Assembly: GCA_024685285.1 (NCBI GenBank)
Contig: JAIKVZ010000023.1
Span: 1 to 41,335 of the forward strand
Origin: Bacteroidales bacterium
GTDB taxonomy: Bacteria > Bacteroidota > Bacteroidia > Bacteroidales > P3
DNA: 41,335 bases
Direction: 5' to 3'
In this document: one piece after another, positions 15,773 through 24,634 of the stretch
How the letters are laid out: the number at the start of each line of letters is the position of its first letter
How positions within the stretch are numbered: the first letter of the stretch is position 1
Made by a program: the position numbers and the translations under genes
The notes under the pieces: model-generated
The model's database searches: none
Seen by the model: only the letters and a program-made list of their open reading frames with translations
What the model was told of the DNA's origin: nothing

Positions 15773-17202
15773 TGTTTTGTTGTATTATCTTCTTTTGTTA
15801 CACTTTGCATAACGAGCTCGAAGAGGTGGGCGTCGAGTTTCTTTGCGATGATTTCGTTTTCGGCATTGAGGAGGTATATCTGCGGAGTGGTCTGCACATC
15901 GTAGACATCGCGCCAGTCAATGTTTGCCTCGCCACCGTTGAGATTGATCCAGCGGGTGTTGTCGATGCCATGTTCTTTAATGAATTTCTTCCACTGCTTG
16001 ACACTATTTGTGTCGGGTTCGGTTAGGACCGCATAGGCTCCTATCGATACCGTCTGGCTATACTCAACAAATTTCTCATATACCTGCGGAATAATTTCTT
16101 TGCAGTGCCCGCATGATGGTGACCAGAATATGAGCAATTTGTAATCGGCCGGCATGCGGTGCAGCGAGTGGAGATAGCGCAACGTGTCGTACATCATGAG
16201 CTCAGGTGCCTCTTTGCCTATCAGCAACCGCTCCCATTTTGTGGCACGGTCAACCTCCTGCTCTACCGACGAGGGCGATGCCCACTCGGCATTGGCATAG
16301 TATTTCAGGATGAGGTGAACATAGACCTGGTCGTATGACATAACGTTGCTCTGCAAGTATTTCTGGGCAAAGGTGAGCAGAAGCCACTGGTAGACGTCAC
16401 CGTCGGGGGTAGCACGGTTCAATATGGTATCGAGATGGCGCTCCACCTCGTCGGGCATAGCGTACTTGAGGGCATTGTCTATATAGTCCATCACACGCTG
16501 ATAAAAAACATTCTTTGGAGTGCGAATAATCATCTCGTCATCAAGTGGGATGTTGTCGAAGTAGTGATCAAGATAATATTCTCGCCGCTGCTCCCTGCTC
16601 CACGGAGTGCCGTCAGGGTCGGCCACAGGCACCTCCGGTGGGAGGGTGGCCTTCATCACTCGCGCAACCATACTGTTGGGATAGGTGTTTACAAAGTCCA
16701 ACCTGGCGCTGTCAATAATTGCCACGGCCCTGGGTGCAAAAGAGGCAAGCTGAGCCGAATCCATTGTGGCCTTTTGGCTCTCTATGTCAGAATAGATCCT
16801 TTCTAACATACGCTGATAATTGAACATCAGTGTATTCTGGCGCGAGCCCTCAACCTTCATGCGCAACGTCCAGTCGTCCTGTTCTGTGTGAAAAGTGAAG
16901 AATGGGGACTCGTTATAAACCACGAACTCTACGTAGTTGCCCTTTTCGTTGACAAAGAAATACATGCCTGGTTTGAGGATTTCGTTACCGCTAAAGACGA
17001 AGCGGCCACGGTTGTCACGCCGTGCTGTGTCGATAACGCGGTTGCCCGAAGCATAATAATGGCCAAGCATAATAACAGAGTCCTTGTTGCCGTCGATAGT
17101 GAGCACAAAACGATAGTTCTCTTTGCGCGCTGCCTGAGCCACCGGAACAGTGACGACCAACAACAGCAATGCTAACAATATATTTTTGGCTGTGTTCTTC
17201 AT
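15769..17202 (-). CDS. Periplasmic thioredoxin-like protein (DUF4369 / DUF5106 type)
   Basis: 477 residues with a signal peptide ([16 protein letters not shown]). The N-terminal ~110 residues form a beta-sandwich as in DUF4369 proteins. The middle helical part resembles DUF5106. The C-terminal ~150 residues are a thioredoxin fold with a CxxC motif in [14 protein letters not shown] and the cis-proline TTPQIYLLN. It is a probable periplasmic thiol-disulfide oxidoreductase; the substrate is unknown. Bacteroidetes encode many such multi-domain proteins. The stop overlaps the start of the M3 peptidase, so a shared envelope job (for example handling of peptides or misfolded proteins) is possible but not shown. 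Confidence 0.82.
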   Translation of the reverse strand: MKNTAKNILLALLLLVVTVPVAQAARKENYRFVLTIDGNKDSVIMLGHYYASGNRVIDTARRDNRGRFVFSGNEILKPGMYFFVNEKGNYVEFVVYNESPFFTFHTEQDDWTLRMKVEGSRQNTLMFNYQRMLERIYSDIESQKATMDSAQLASFAPRAVAIIDSARLDFVNTYPNSMVARVMKATLPPEVPVADPDGTPWSREQRREYYLDHYFDNIPLDDEMIIRTPKNVFYQRVMDYIDNALKYAMPDEVERHLDTILNRATPDGDVYQWLLLTFAQKYLQSNVMSYDQVYVHLILKYYANAEWASPSSVEQEVDRATKWERLLIGKEAPELMMYDTLRYLHSLHRMPADYKLLIFWSPSCGHCKEIIPQVYEKFVEYSQTVSIGAYAVLTEPDTNSVKQWKKFIKEHGIDNTRWINLNGGEANIDWRDVYDVQTTPQIYLLNAENEIIAKKLDAHLFELVMQSVTKEDNTTKQ

Positions 17203-17271
17203 ATTTATAAAAACGCGAAAAGGCTCATTTTATTATGCCATCGACAATATTTTTGCAATTTTTGCTTTTTT

Positions 17272-17302
17272 TTTGCCAATTCAGAAAAAATGTGTATCTT
17301 TG
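17272..17302 (+). promoter_or_regulatory. Promoter of rpmE2
   Basis: TTTG at 17272-17275, a 19-bp spacer and TATCTTTG at 17295-17302. The leader to the ATG is about 70 nt. Confidence 0.75.
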
Positions 17303-17376
17303 CAGCAGCAAAATTTAACGGAATAATAACACAATCGTTTAAGGTTCAACTGCTTAAACGGCAAAACAATGAGAAA

Positions 17377-17634
17377 ATGAAAAAAGGAATTCACCCCGAC
17401 AACTACCGCTTGGTCGTGTTCAAGGATATGTCTAACGACAACATGATACTCACCAAGAGTTGTGCCGCCACAAAAGAGACTGTGGTCTACACCGATGGCA
17501 ACGAGTACCCTGTTGTGAAGCTCGAAATCTCGAACACCTCGCACCCCTTCTTCACTGGCAAACTGAAGCTGGTTGACACCGCTGGTCGCGTCGATAAGTT
17601 CATGAGCAAGTACAAAAAGTACGCAAAACGCTAA
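17377..17634 (+). CDS. rpmE2: 50S ribosomal protein L31 type B
   Basis: 85 residues starting at [17 protein letters not shown], which is the conserved L31 N-terminus; frames extended upstream run into the promoter. The long central insert ([31 protein letters not shown]) and the lack of paired zinc cysteines (a single Cys in KSCAAT) identify the zinc-free type B form. In Bacteroidetes this is often the only L31. It is a single gene with its own promoter and a bidirectional terminator, convergent with the FKBP gene. Confidence 0.95.
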   Translation: MKKGIHPDNYRLVVFKDMSNDNMILTKSCAATKETVVYTDGNEYPVVKLEISNTSHPFFTGKLKLVDTAGRVDKFMSKYKKYAKR

Positions 17635-17723
17635 ATCAAAAGTAACGCCCCTCTAATCAGGGTTGCAACAAACTACTATCCGCCTAAAACGAAGACAACC
17701 GTAAATTTGTTTTAGATAACTTG

Positions 17724-17757
17724 AAAAGCCCTCTCCTCAGATAGGAAAGGGCTTTTT
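17724..17757. terminator. Bidirectional terminator between rpmE2 and the FKBP gene
   Basis: AAAAGCCCT pairs with AGGGCTTTT around a loop of about 14 bases, with an A run on one side and a T run on the other. It serves both convergent genes. Confidence 0.8.
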
Positions 17758-17766
17758 AATATCGAG

Positions 17767-18462
17767 TCAATCTTTGTATATTTCGTGCAACTCCACCTCG
17801 TAAATCAACGGGGTATATGGCGGTACGGAACTACTGCCAGCTGCGCCAAACGCCAACTGGTATGGGAAATAAAAGCGGTATTTGCTGCCAGCCTGCATGA
17901 GTTGCATACCGGCCTGCAGACCTTGAAACATGGGGTTGCCGAGCACTGTGACAATGGGCCCACGCACTCCGTATGTCTGGTCGAACACTTCGCCTGTGAG
18001 CATTTTTATGCCACGGTAATCAAACCGCACCCTTTGTGCAAAAGCCGCCTTGGGACCACTGCCAGCCTGCAACTGCTCGTAGTAGAAACCGGCCGAATGA
18101 CGCTTGACACTTGGATTTTCAGCCTGCAAACGCTCAAAATAATCCTGCTGCTCTTTCTCGACCTTCTGACGCATGGCTGCGGCCTGCTGCATCTGGGCCA
18201 GCGCGGCCTGCTGCGACACATACTGCATGGCGGCTTGAAACTCGTCGTCGGTAAGCGGCTGTTGTTTACCGTCGAGGGTATGGCCTATGGCTTGCATGAC
18301 AACATCGCGGTCAAGGCCAAGCGAGTTGTCTTGCATAAGGCTCAGCGCCAAATTCTGTCCCACAGCCCAACTCAGGGTATCGATTTGCGTTGCCAGCTGC
18401 GAGGCCTTGTTGCCGCACGAAGCAAAAAAAAGCAGCACGGCGGGGATGATAAATTTCTTCAT
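17767..18462 (-). CDS. FKBP-type peptidyl-prolyl cis-trans isomerase lipoprotein
   Basis: 231 residues. A short lipoprotein signal peptide ends at the Cys of LFFASC (residue 16). Residues ~20-120 form an alpha-helical dimerisation domain (FKBP-N type) rich in Gln and Ala. Residues ~130-231 form the FKBP domain: VRFDYRGIKMLTGEVFDQTYG, a VLGNPMFQGLQAGMQLMQAGSK helix region, FYFPYQLAFG and LIYEVELHEI. This is the Mip/FkpA layout of a periplasmic folding helper. It starts 17 bases after the stop of the small ATPase gene, probably in the same transcript. Confidence 0.9.
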   Translation of the reverse strand: MKKFIIPAVLLFFASCGNKASQLATQIDTLSWAVGQNLALSLMQDNSLGLDRDVVMQAIGHTLDGKQQPLTDDEFQAAMQYVSQQAALAQMQQAAAMRQKVEKEQQDYFERLQAENPSVKRHSAGFYYEQLQAGSGPKAAFAQRVRFDYRGIKMLTGEVFDQTYGVRGPIVTVLGNPMFQGLQAGMQLMQAGSKYRFYFPYQLAFGAAGSSSVPPYTPLIYEVELHEIYKD

Positions 18463-18479
18463 GGTATTAAAATCTATTA

Positions 18480-19028
18480 TTATTCGTTGGCACCAATATC
18501 GGCTAAGTTCTCGGCCACCATCTCTTTAAGATAACGTATTATAGTGAGGTCGTTCATTGACATACCGCCCAGAGCTTCGCGCAACTCGTCAGTATCAAGG
18601 GTAAATTCGCCGCTATCAGTGATGTACCGTATCACAAAATGGATGTCCTCGTGCTGCGAAATGAGCATAACCAATGTACCGGTAAGATCGCCCATAGGTG
18701 GACGGTCCCAGTGGTTGTGCTGAAACCAGAACTCAAGCTTCGTACCCTTGCCAAGGGTACTCTCAAGCTTCATGCCACCACCGCAGTTCTCGGTGTTCAT
18801 CTTGATAAGTGGCAGCCCGAGGCCCACTTTGCGTGTGGTACGCGAAGTGGTGTATGGGTCGGTCACTCGGGCCAGAAACTCGGGCGACATACCGCGACCG
18901 TTATCCTCTATAGTGAAATGGAAGTCGTTGTTTTTCAAACTGTCAACAATAGTCAGCTCAATATCTTTGGCCTCGGCGGCGGTGGAGTTTTCCATCAGGT
19001 CATAGACGTGCATTGCGAGTTCTTTCAT
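18480..19028 (-). CDS. Small GHKL ATPase (HATPase_c only), hydrogenase-associated-type family
   Basis: 182 residues from MKELAMHVYDLMENS (19028). The GHKL ATP-binding motifs are present: N box (DLMENSTAA), G1 box (IEDNGRGM), and TTSRTTRKVGLGLPL with a GKGTKLEFWF G2-type motif. There is no sensor, HisKA or receiver domain. The opening and the TTR-TRKVGLGLPL segment match, from memory, a small ATP-binding family that in clostridia is encoded beside [FeFe]-hydrogenase and NADH-binding subunits. No hydrogenase gene is present here; the neighbour in the operon is the FKBP gene. It could be an anti-sigma-like kinase or a redox-complex accessory; I cannot decide. Upstream ATGs are rejected because the frame there crosses the divergent lipoprotein gene. 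Confidence 0.75.
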   Translation of the reverse strand: MKELAMHVYDLMENSTAAEAKDIELTIVDSLKNNDFHFTIEDNGRGMSPEFLARVTDPYTTSRTTRKVGLGLPLIKMNTENCGGGMKLESTLGKGTKLEFWFQHNHWDRPPMGDLTGTLVMLISQHEDIHFVIRYITDSGEFTLDTDELREALGGMSMNDLTIIRYLKEMVAENLADIGANE

Positions 19029-19064
19029 GGCGGATTTCAATATTTTTAACAAATTTTCGGATTG

Positions 19065-19072
19065 CAAAAATA
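19065..19072 (-). promoter_or_regulatory. -7 element for the GHKL ATPase / FKBP operon
   Basis: Minus-strand TATTTTTG followed by CA, about 37 bases upstream of the ATPase start. The -33 element is not clear. It lies in the 76-bp divergent interval with the plus-strand lipoprotein gene. Confidence 0.45.
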
Positions 19073-19104
19073 CTAAAAAAAACAATACCGCGTTAATATT
19101 GAGT

Positions 19105-20043
19105 ATGATTTTTTGCAAAAATAATCTCACCAGGCTAACCATAGGCCTCGCCATCCTGCTGCTGACAGCCGCCTGTAAAGGAAACGACGAGTTCGTGGTG
19201 CCCGCATTTCTGCACGTCGACGCCATCAAGGTGGCAAGCCAGCAGGGACGTCCCGCAGGCCATAACACCTCAAAAATAGGCACCGCCTATGTGGTGGCCT
19301 ACTACCCGGGACGATCGGCCGTAGACACCGTCGGAGTGTTCGAACTCCCATTCACCGTACCGGTGCTCTTCAACGGCGATGCCGAATATATCGAGATTTA
19401 CCCAGCCGTGCAAATGAGCGGCGTGTCGGCCCTACGACCCTACTACCCTTTCTATGAAACCATCGTGCTGAACGACGGCACCGTGCTACCTTCGGGCGAC
19501 ACGCTGAGGCTCCACTTCGGTGCTGGCGACACGCTGCGTTTCGACACCCTTACCACCTCCTACACCCAACTCGCCACCACTTTGCTCGAAGAGTACTTCG
19601 AACCCACACAGAGCTCCATACTTTTCGACTCGGTGGTACAGTGGATTAGTCGCGATGCCGAGGCAGCCTGTTCCGGACAGGGTTGCGGCAAAGTGCACGT
19701 CAATGCCGGCCAGTCGCACGTTGACTTCAGCATGACCGAGCGCCCGCCAGAGGTCGAGGATGCCACCGTGGCTCTCTTTATGGAGCTTGACTATCGCAGC
19801 ACCAAGAGGCTCAGCGTCGAGATGAAATCGGCCGAGACCCGCGGTGCCAACGAGACGACCAAAGAAATAGTCACCCTCAACCCCACCGACAGCTGGAAAA
19901 AAATCTATATCAACCTGCGCACCACCTGGAAGCAGTTCAGTTACAACCCCTCGTTCCTCATAGTCTTCTCGGCCCTCAACGCCGAAGGCACCGAAGGCGA
20001 TGTGTGGCTCGACAACATCAAGATACTCTCTACGCCCTACTAA
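19105..20043 (+). CDS. Lipoprotein of unknown function
   Basis: 312 residues starting at MIFCKNNLTRLTIGLAILLLTAAC (19105), where a lipobox Cys ends the signal peptide; an earlier in-frame ATG at 19027 would place about 26 polar residues before it. The body is beta-rich with no motif I recognise. The C-terminal part ends TEGDVWLDNIKILSTPY, a pattern common at the end of carbohydrate-binding-like jelly-roll domains in Bacteroidetes lipoproteins. It heads a tight plus-strand operon: the sugar transferase starts 3 bases after its stop. A role at the cell surface linked to polysaccharide is an inference from that position. Confidence 0.75.
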   Translation: MIFCKNNLTRLTIGLAILLLTAACKGNDEFVVPAFLHVDAIKVASQQGRPAGHNTSKIGTAYVVAYYPGRSAVDTVGVFELPFTVPVLFNGDAEYIEIYPAVQMSGVSALRPYYPFYETIVLNDGTVLPSGDTLRLHFGAGDTLRFDTLTTSYTQLATTLLEEYFEPTQSSILFDSVVQWISRDAEAACSGQGCGKVHVNAGQSHVDFSMTERPPEVEDATVALFMELDYRSTKRLSVEMKSAETRGANETTKEIVTLNPTDSWKKIYINLRTTWKQFSYNPSFLIVFSALNAEGTEGDVWLDNIKILSTPY

Positions 20044-20046
20044 ACC

Positions 20047-21462
20047 ATGGAAAAGAAACTCACCTTTAAATATATACTTTTCGACGCCCTGGCCGCAATA
20101 CTTTCCTGGGCAGCTCTGTTCCTGTTCCGCAAGTTAGGACTCGAAGGCGGCCACGCCGGCGACATCAACTCTGTCTTTATCGATGCCAACTTCTGGCGCG
20201 GCATTGTGCTCGTGCCAGCTGGCTGGCTCTGCCTATACGCCATATACGGCACCTACCGTAACGTGCTGCGCCGCGCACGTCTCAAAGAACTAATTGAAAC
20301 CGCCACCGCATCGGTCATCGGCGTGGTTGTTATCTTCTTCGTCCTGCTGCTCGACGACCACATCAGCACCTACCGCAACTACTACGCTTCGTTCCTCTTC
20401 CTGCTGGGCATCCACTTTCTGCTCACCTATCTGCCGCGTCTCATCATCACCACCGGCACAGTCAAGAAGGTCCACACCCGCCAGATAGGTTTTCCCTCCA
20501 TACTCATCGGCAGCAAAAAGAAAGCTTTCCAGACCTACTTGGACCTCGAAAACCAGGAAATCTACTCCGGCAACCTCTTCGTGGGCTTTGTCACCGTCAA
20601 CGGCTCTATCGAGGAAGACCTCAAAGCCGTGATGCCGCAGCTCGGCACCCTCGAAAACCTTGGCACCCTCGTCGAACAGTACCATATTGAAGAGGCCATC
20701 ATTGCCGTCGAAGACTACGAACAGGACAAGATACAGGAGATACTGCGCACACTCGACGGCTGCGCCGGCCTCATAATAAAGATAACCCCCGACGCCCGCG
20801 ACCTCATACTCGGCACCGTCAAGATAAACTCCATATTCCACTCGCCGCTCATCACCATCAACAACCAACCCATGGAGGAGTGGCAGTACAGCATCAAGCG
20901 CCTCAGCGACATAGTGCTCTCGCTGCTGGCCCTGGTGGTGCTCTCGCCGGTGTTTGTAGTCACAGCCATCATCATCAAGTGCACCTCGCCCGGCCCCATT
21001 TTCTATGCCCAGGAGCGCATAGGCCGCTATGGCAAGCCCTTCATGATGCACAAGTTTCGCTCGATGTATGTCGACGCCGAGGCCATGGGCCCTGCCTTGT
21101 CGAAGGACAACGACCCCCGCATAACCCCCTTCGGACGTTTCATGCGCAAGGTGCGCCTCGACGAGATTCCGCAGTTCTACAACGTGCTCAAAGGCACCAT
21201 GTCCATCGTCGGGCCGCGCCCCGAGCGTCAGTTCTTTATAGACCAGATTGTTAAACGCGCTCCCGAGTACCTGCTACTGCAACGCGTCAAGCCCGGCATA
21301 ACCTCGTGGGGACAGGTCAAGTACGGCTACGCCTCCAACGTCGACGAGATGGTGGAGCGCCTGCGCTACGACCTGCTCTACCTCGACAACATGACCCTCG
21401 CCACCGACATCAAGATACTGGTCTACACCGTCATCATCATCTTCCAGGGACGCGGCAAATAA
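20047..21462 (+). CDS. Polyprenyl-phosphate sugar-1-phosphate transferase (WcaJ/WbaP type)
   Basis: 471 residues. The N-terminal half has four predicted membrane helices (about 8-28, 50-68, 80-103, 112-130) and a CoA-binding-like cytoplasmic domain. From about residue 280 comes the bacterial sugar transferase domain: KRLSDIVLSLLALVVLSPVF, SPGPIFYAQERIG, MHKFRSMYVDAE, RLDEIPQFYNVLKGTMSIVGPRPE. It would transfer a sugar-1-phosphate from a nucleotide sugar to undecaprenyl phosphate, the first step of capsule, exopolysaccharide or O-antigen repeat synthesis. No other glycosyltransferases are in the window, so it may serve a locus elsewhere. Operon with the lipoprotein before it and the phosphoesterase after it (7-base gap). 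Confidence 0.92.
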   Translation: MEKKLTFKYILFDALAAILSWAALFLFRKLGLEGGHAGDINSVFIDANFWRGIVLVPAGWLCLYAIYGTYRNVLRRARLKELIETATASVIGVVVIFFVLLLDDHISTYRNYYASFLFLLGIHFLLTYLPRLIITTGTVKKVHTRQIGFPSILIGSKKKAFQTYLDLENQEIYSGNLFVGFVTVNGSIEEDLKAVMPQLGTLENLGTLVEQYHIEEAIIAVEDYEQDKIQEILRTLDGCAGLIIKITPDARDLILGTVKINSIFHSPLITINNQPMEEWQYSIKRLSDIVLSLLALVVLSPVFVVTAIIIKCTSPGPIFYAQERIGRYGKPFMMHKFRSMYVDAEAMGPALSKDNDPRITPFGRFMRKVRLDEIPQFYNVLKGTMSIVGPRPERQFFIDQIVKRAPEYLLLQRVKPGITSWGQVKYGYASNVDEMVERLRYDLLYLDNMTLATDIKILVYTVIIIFQGRGK

Positions 21463-21469
21463 CAACACC

Positions 21470-21967
21470 ATGACCCGCATAGGCGTTATATCCGACACCC
21501 ACGGCTTCCTACCGCCACAAGTGCGCACGTTCTTTGCCGAATGCGACGAGGTGTGGCACTGTGGCGACATAGGCCCCGACGTGCTGACCGAGCTGCAGGT
21601 CTTCAAGCCCACACGCGCCGTCTACGGCAACATCGACGGTGCCGCACTGCGCCACGAACTCGAGCCAATCAAGATATTCCGCTCCGGCGGCCTCAAGGTC
21701 ATCATGACCCATATCGGCGGCTACCCGGGGCACTACCCGGCCGACCTGCTCGACCTGCTACGCTCCGAAAAGCCCGACATCTTTGTGTGCGGCCACAGCC
21801 ATATACTCAAGATAATGTACGACCACGAGCTCAACCTGTTGCATATCAATCCCGGCGCCGCCGGCCGGCAGGGCTTCCAGCGTGTCTCGACCTTGGTCCG
21901 CTTCGTAATCGACGGCACTCCCAAAGACGCCCAGATACTCGAGTTTCCAAAATTCACTCAGGCCTGA
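21470..21967 (+). CDS. YfcE/MJ0936-type metallophosphoesterase
   Basis: 165 residues, a single calcineurin-like phosphoesterase domain. All metal-ligand motifs are visible: ISDTHG (Asp9, His11), HCGDIG (Asp33), YGNIDG (Asn54), MTHIGG (His81) and CGHSH (His109, His111), followed by NPGAAG. Members hydrolyse phosphodiesters such as bis-p-nitrophenyl phosphate or 2',3'-cyclic AMP; the natural substrate is often unknown. It is cytosolic and the last gene of the lipoprotein-sugar transferase operon. Confidence 0.92.
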   Translation: MTRIGVISDTHGFLPPQVRTFFAECDEVWHCGDIGPDVLTELQVFKPTRAVYGNIDGAALRHELEPIKIFRSGGLKVIMTHIGGYPGHYPADLLDLLRSEKPDIFVCGHSHILKIMYDHELNLLHINPGAAGRQGFQRVSTLVRFVIDGTPKDAQILEFPKFTQA

Positions 21968-22016
21968 TCCACGCCCGTCCTCGCACCACATAGGCATATT
22001 TCTTCCGCAAACTTTT

Positions 22017-22047
22017 TTTGCGGAATTAAAAATTATTTGTATCTTTG
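22017..22047 (+). promoter_or_regulatory. Promoter of the secreted-protein pair
   Basis: TTTG at 22017-22020, a 19-bp spacer and TATCTTTG at 22040-22047, 34 bases before the ATG at 22081. Confidence 0.75.
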
Positions 22048-22080
22048 CATTTTGAAATCATTAACCAATTTTTTATAAAT

Positions 22081-23472
22081 ATGAAGAAATTATTTCTAAT
22101 CATCAGCGCACTGCTCGGCACCATGTGCCTCAGCGCCCAGCCAACAAGCCTGTGGTTGCAAGACCTAACAAACATTTCAAGCTACAATGTTATCAAAGAG
22201 TGGACTGGTGGCATAGCTATTGGAGCCTGCATTGATGCTTCCACCAACTGCAATGCCTTGGTTCAGGTGCCTTTTACGGCAGCACCGTCTCCAACGACAA
22301 CTGTGAACGGTCTGCTGTTGGGCGATTCAATAATCACTGTCTCCGATATGTGGATTATCAGGGATGAAGTGTTCTTCTGCGGCAGTGCAACCAGAACGGG
22401 CAAGACTGTCGGATATGTCGGACACACCACTGTGTCGACATCCGGATTCAGCAATACGAATTTTGTAACATTCGATAGCACATCGTATATTTGTAGTTTG
22501 GCGGTCTTTTTCAATCTGTTGCCACCCGGTGGATACAGAATTGTGGCCATTGGACGGAAACCGTATTCCCCGGCATCGCCTCTGGGCAAACAATATATTA
22601 TAGAACTTAGCCACAATGGCGTAATCTTTATGCCTACGGCGGGGGCGGCTTATGCTACTGCATATCTTGCGGATGAAGAAATCCCGGAACACATAACAGT
22701 GACGGAAAACTATTTCGCAATCACAGGCCGTATATATAATACCAACCAACATTATTTCGTCATACGGTGTGACAAGTCTACCCCTGTATATAGTGCACAG
22801 ATATATGATTTCAACGACCCAACGGTTATATATAATTTTTCAGAACCGACCATTGAACACATAGAGGGGGATCTTGTGGCAGTAGCGTATTCCTCGCCGG
22901 TGGGAAACCCTCACACGGTTGTTGTGAAAACGCTGCGATTATCCTCAATGACGGAAGACAATGCCCAGTATTTCTATGTAGATACACTGGTTCCGTCACC
23001 TCGTATGGCTTTCTTCATTGCCGATAAGAAATTGGTGCTCCTCACTTCCGAGAATATGTTCCCGCAAACAATAAATACGCTGTCCTCATTTGTATATATC
23101 GACCCGTTCAACATTTCAAATTACACAACCACATTGGCATATCCTAGTTCAACACTGCCATACCCCGAACACTGCTATTCCATAGCAAAGCTCGGTCTAC
23201 AGCATTTTATCGGTTATTCAACCAATGGTTGGTATTTGCAAAAACAACCATTTTCGTCACTTTATTATTCAACCTGCTTTGACAATGGAAGTGTACAAAT
23301 ACAGCAATATATGAAACTGTCGGGTGTTGAGGGCTGGCTGGCGTTAGGCAAATTGTATGGGTGCGATTCTTCCATAAATAATTCCACAAATTATAAAATT
23401 GAGAGTTTTTGCCCAACTCTGGAATATAACAATGACAATTCGAATATAGAGGTTGATTATGAAAAACAATAA
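22081..23472 (+). CDS. Secreted protein of unknown function (AT-rich gene)
   Basis: 463 residues starting at MKKLFLIISALLGTMCLSAQ, a clear signal peptide; the frame upstream of this ATG is promoter and leader. The body looks beta-rich, with many Ser/Thr/Tyr residues and repeated short hydrophobic strands such as IRDEVFFCGSATRTGKTVGYVGH and FFIADKKLVLLTSE, which could be a beta-propeller-like fold. No domain is recognised with confidence, and it lacks a type IX sorting tail. Its base composition is visibly more AT-rich than the flanking operons. The next gene starts 34 bases downstream and has a similar signal peptide, so the two probably form an operon. Confidence 0.75.
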   Translation: MKKLFLIISALLGTMCLSAQPTSLWLQDLTNISSYNVIKEWTGGIAIGACIDASTNCNALVQVPFTAAPSPTTTVNGLLLGDSIITVSDMWIIRDEVFFCGSATRTGKTVGYVGHTTVSTSGFSNTNFVTFDSTSYICSLAVFFNLLPPGGYRIVAIGRKPYSPASPLGKQYIIELSHNGVIFMPTAGAAYATAYLADEEIPEHITVTENYFAITGRIYNTNQHYFVIRCDKSTPVYSAQIYDFNDPTVIYNFSEPTIEHIEGDLVAVAYSSPVGNPHTVVVKTLRLSSMTEDNAQYFYVDTLVPSPRMAFFIADKKLVLLTSENMFPQTINTLSSFVYIDPFNISNYTTTLAYPSSTLPYPEHCYSIAKLGLQHFIGYSTNGWYLQKQPFSSLYYSTCFDNGSVQIQQYMKLSGVEGWLALGKLYGCDSSINNSTNYKIESFCPTLEYNNDNSNIEVDYEKQ

Positions 23473-23506
23473 AAGTATTTAGAAAACTTATAAATATCAT
23501 TGTATT

Positions 23507-24616
23507 ATGAAACAGTTGTTCCCATTATTCATTTTTCTGCTTGCCATGTGCAAACTCAGCGCTCAGGACACCGTTATATTTGGCGACTGCAGGTATATGT
23601 GCTTTCCAAGACCCATTGGTTATTATGATAGTGTCGGACCTTTTTACGATAGCGTCGGAGTCATTTCCCCTGGACGTATGATAATGGGGGGCGGAAATGT
23701 TTGTTGTGCAGTATATCACACAAACGAACCAGTCAATGTATATGGCATTGCTGTCACTGCCGATGATACTTTAGGTAAATATTTGAAAACTTATATATGC
23801 CAAGTCCGTAATGACTCAATATCTGTAATTGACTCCTCCTCAAATTGTAGAAAAATTAACCGTTATGAATACGAAGCAGACTATAAAATAACCCCTATCC
23901 GTGACAGTGTTACGGGTGATTATATAATAATCGACAGTTCATACTACAACCTTGTTTTTCTCAATGACACTGACGTTATCCCTATTTATGAGTATCGGCC
24001 TAGTTTGGAGTTCTATTTTGATTCTCCCTTACAAGTTACCGATACATTTGTAGTTTGCTTTTTGACAGACCGCTCAAAACGTTACTCACCATATAGTCAG
24101 TTTTATCACCATCACAATGCCCATTGCCCGGAAGGTTTTCCCCCAAATGGATTATTCTTCGTGGCTTCCCAGAATAGATTTTTTCAAGGAATACGTTTTA
24201 GCCGCTATATTCCCACAAGTTATAAAAACTATTATTATTGGGGCGGAGTATTCCCGATAGTGGTGCTTGACGAAGACCTCAGGGACACCACGGGCACCAA
24301 CCCACCCGATACCACAGGCACCAACCCACCCGACACCACGGGTACTGGCGGTGGTGACACGGTAGGCATCAGTGCGGTGACGGGGCAGGCCGCCATCGAC
24401 ATAGCACCCAACCCCACGGACAATGTTACGACGGTGAGCAGCGCGGTGCCGCTGCGCATGGTCGAGGCCTACGACGTGGCCGGACGCCTGCTGCTGCGCC
24501 AGCCCGCCACAGGCCGCACCGCCAAGGTTGACATGAGCGGCTACCGACCGGGCTGCTACATACTCAAAATCCACACCTCTGCCGGCACTGCCCATCGCAA
24601 ACTGATATTGCGATAG
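23507..24616 (+). CDS. Secreted protein with type IX secretion sorting domain
   Basis: 369 residues. Signal peptide MKQLFPLFIFLLAMCKLSAQ. Residues 21-259 are an unrecognised, Tyr- and Asp-rich passenger encoded in AT-rich DNA. Residues 260-281 form a DTTGTNPP repeat linker. From about residue 290 comes a type A type IX sorting tail: IDIAPNPTDN, VEAYDVAGRLLLRQ, VDMSGYRPGCYILKI and HRKLILR. The tail directs the protein through the outer membrane, where it is normally cleaved and the passenger attached to the surface or released. The linker and tail are GC-rich, unlike the passenger, so the gene looks assembled from two pieces. It is downstream of, and probably co-transcribed with, the other secreted protein. 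Confidence 0.85.
   Translation: MKQLFPLFIFLLAMCKLSAQDTVIFGDCRYMCFPRPIGYYDSVGPFYDSVGVISPGRMIMGGGNVCCAVYHTNEPVNVYGIAVTADDTLGKYLKTYICQVRNDSISVIDSSSNCRKINRYEYEADYKITPIRDSVTGDYIIIDSSYYNLVFLNDTDVIPIYEYRPSLEFYFDSPLQVTDTFVVCFLTDRSKRYSPYSQFYHHHNAHCPEGFPPNGLFFVASQNRFFQGIRFSRYIPTSYKNYYYWGGVFPIVVLDEDLRDTTGTNPPDTTGTNPPDTTGTGGGDTVGISAVTGQAAIDIAPNPTDNVTTVSSAVPLRMVEAYDVAGRLLLRQPATGRTAKVDMSGYRPGCYILKIHTSAGTAHRKLILR
24284..24349 (+). repeat. 24-bp in-frame tandem repeat encoding DTTGTNPP
   Basis: Two full 24-bp units (24284-24307 and 24308-24331, differing at two wobble positions) and a partial third. They form a Pro/Thr linker between passenger and sorting tail and could change length by slippage. Confidence 0.85.
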
Positions 24617-24634
24617 CCCGAAAAACATAAACAA

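Noticed and set aside
20290-21051. 253-codon frame antisense to the sugar transferase
   Set aside because: Val/Glu/Asp-rich shadow translation of a confident coding region.
20047-21462. Start of a capsule locus linked to the UpxY gene
   Set aside because: No flippase, polymerase or glycosyltransferase genes follow; the operon ends with a phosphoesterase and the UpxY gene is 18 kb away on the other strand.
24284-24349. Possible CRISPR-like or iteron array
   Set aside because: Units are in frame, contiguous and encode a Pro/Thr linker; there are no spacers.
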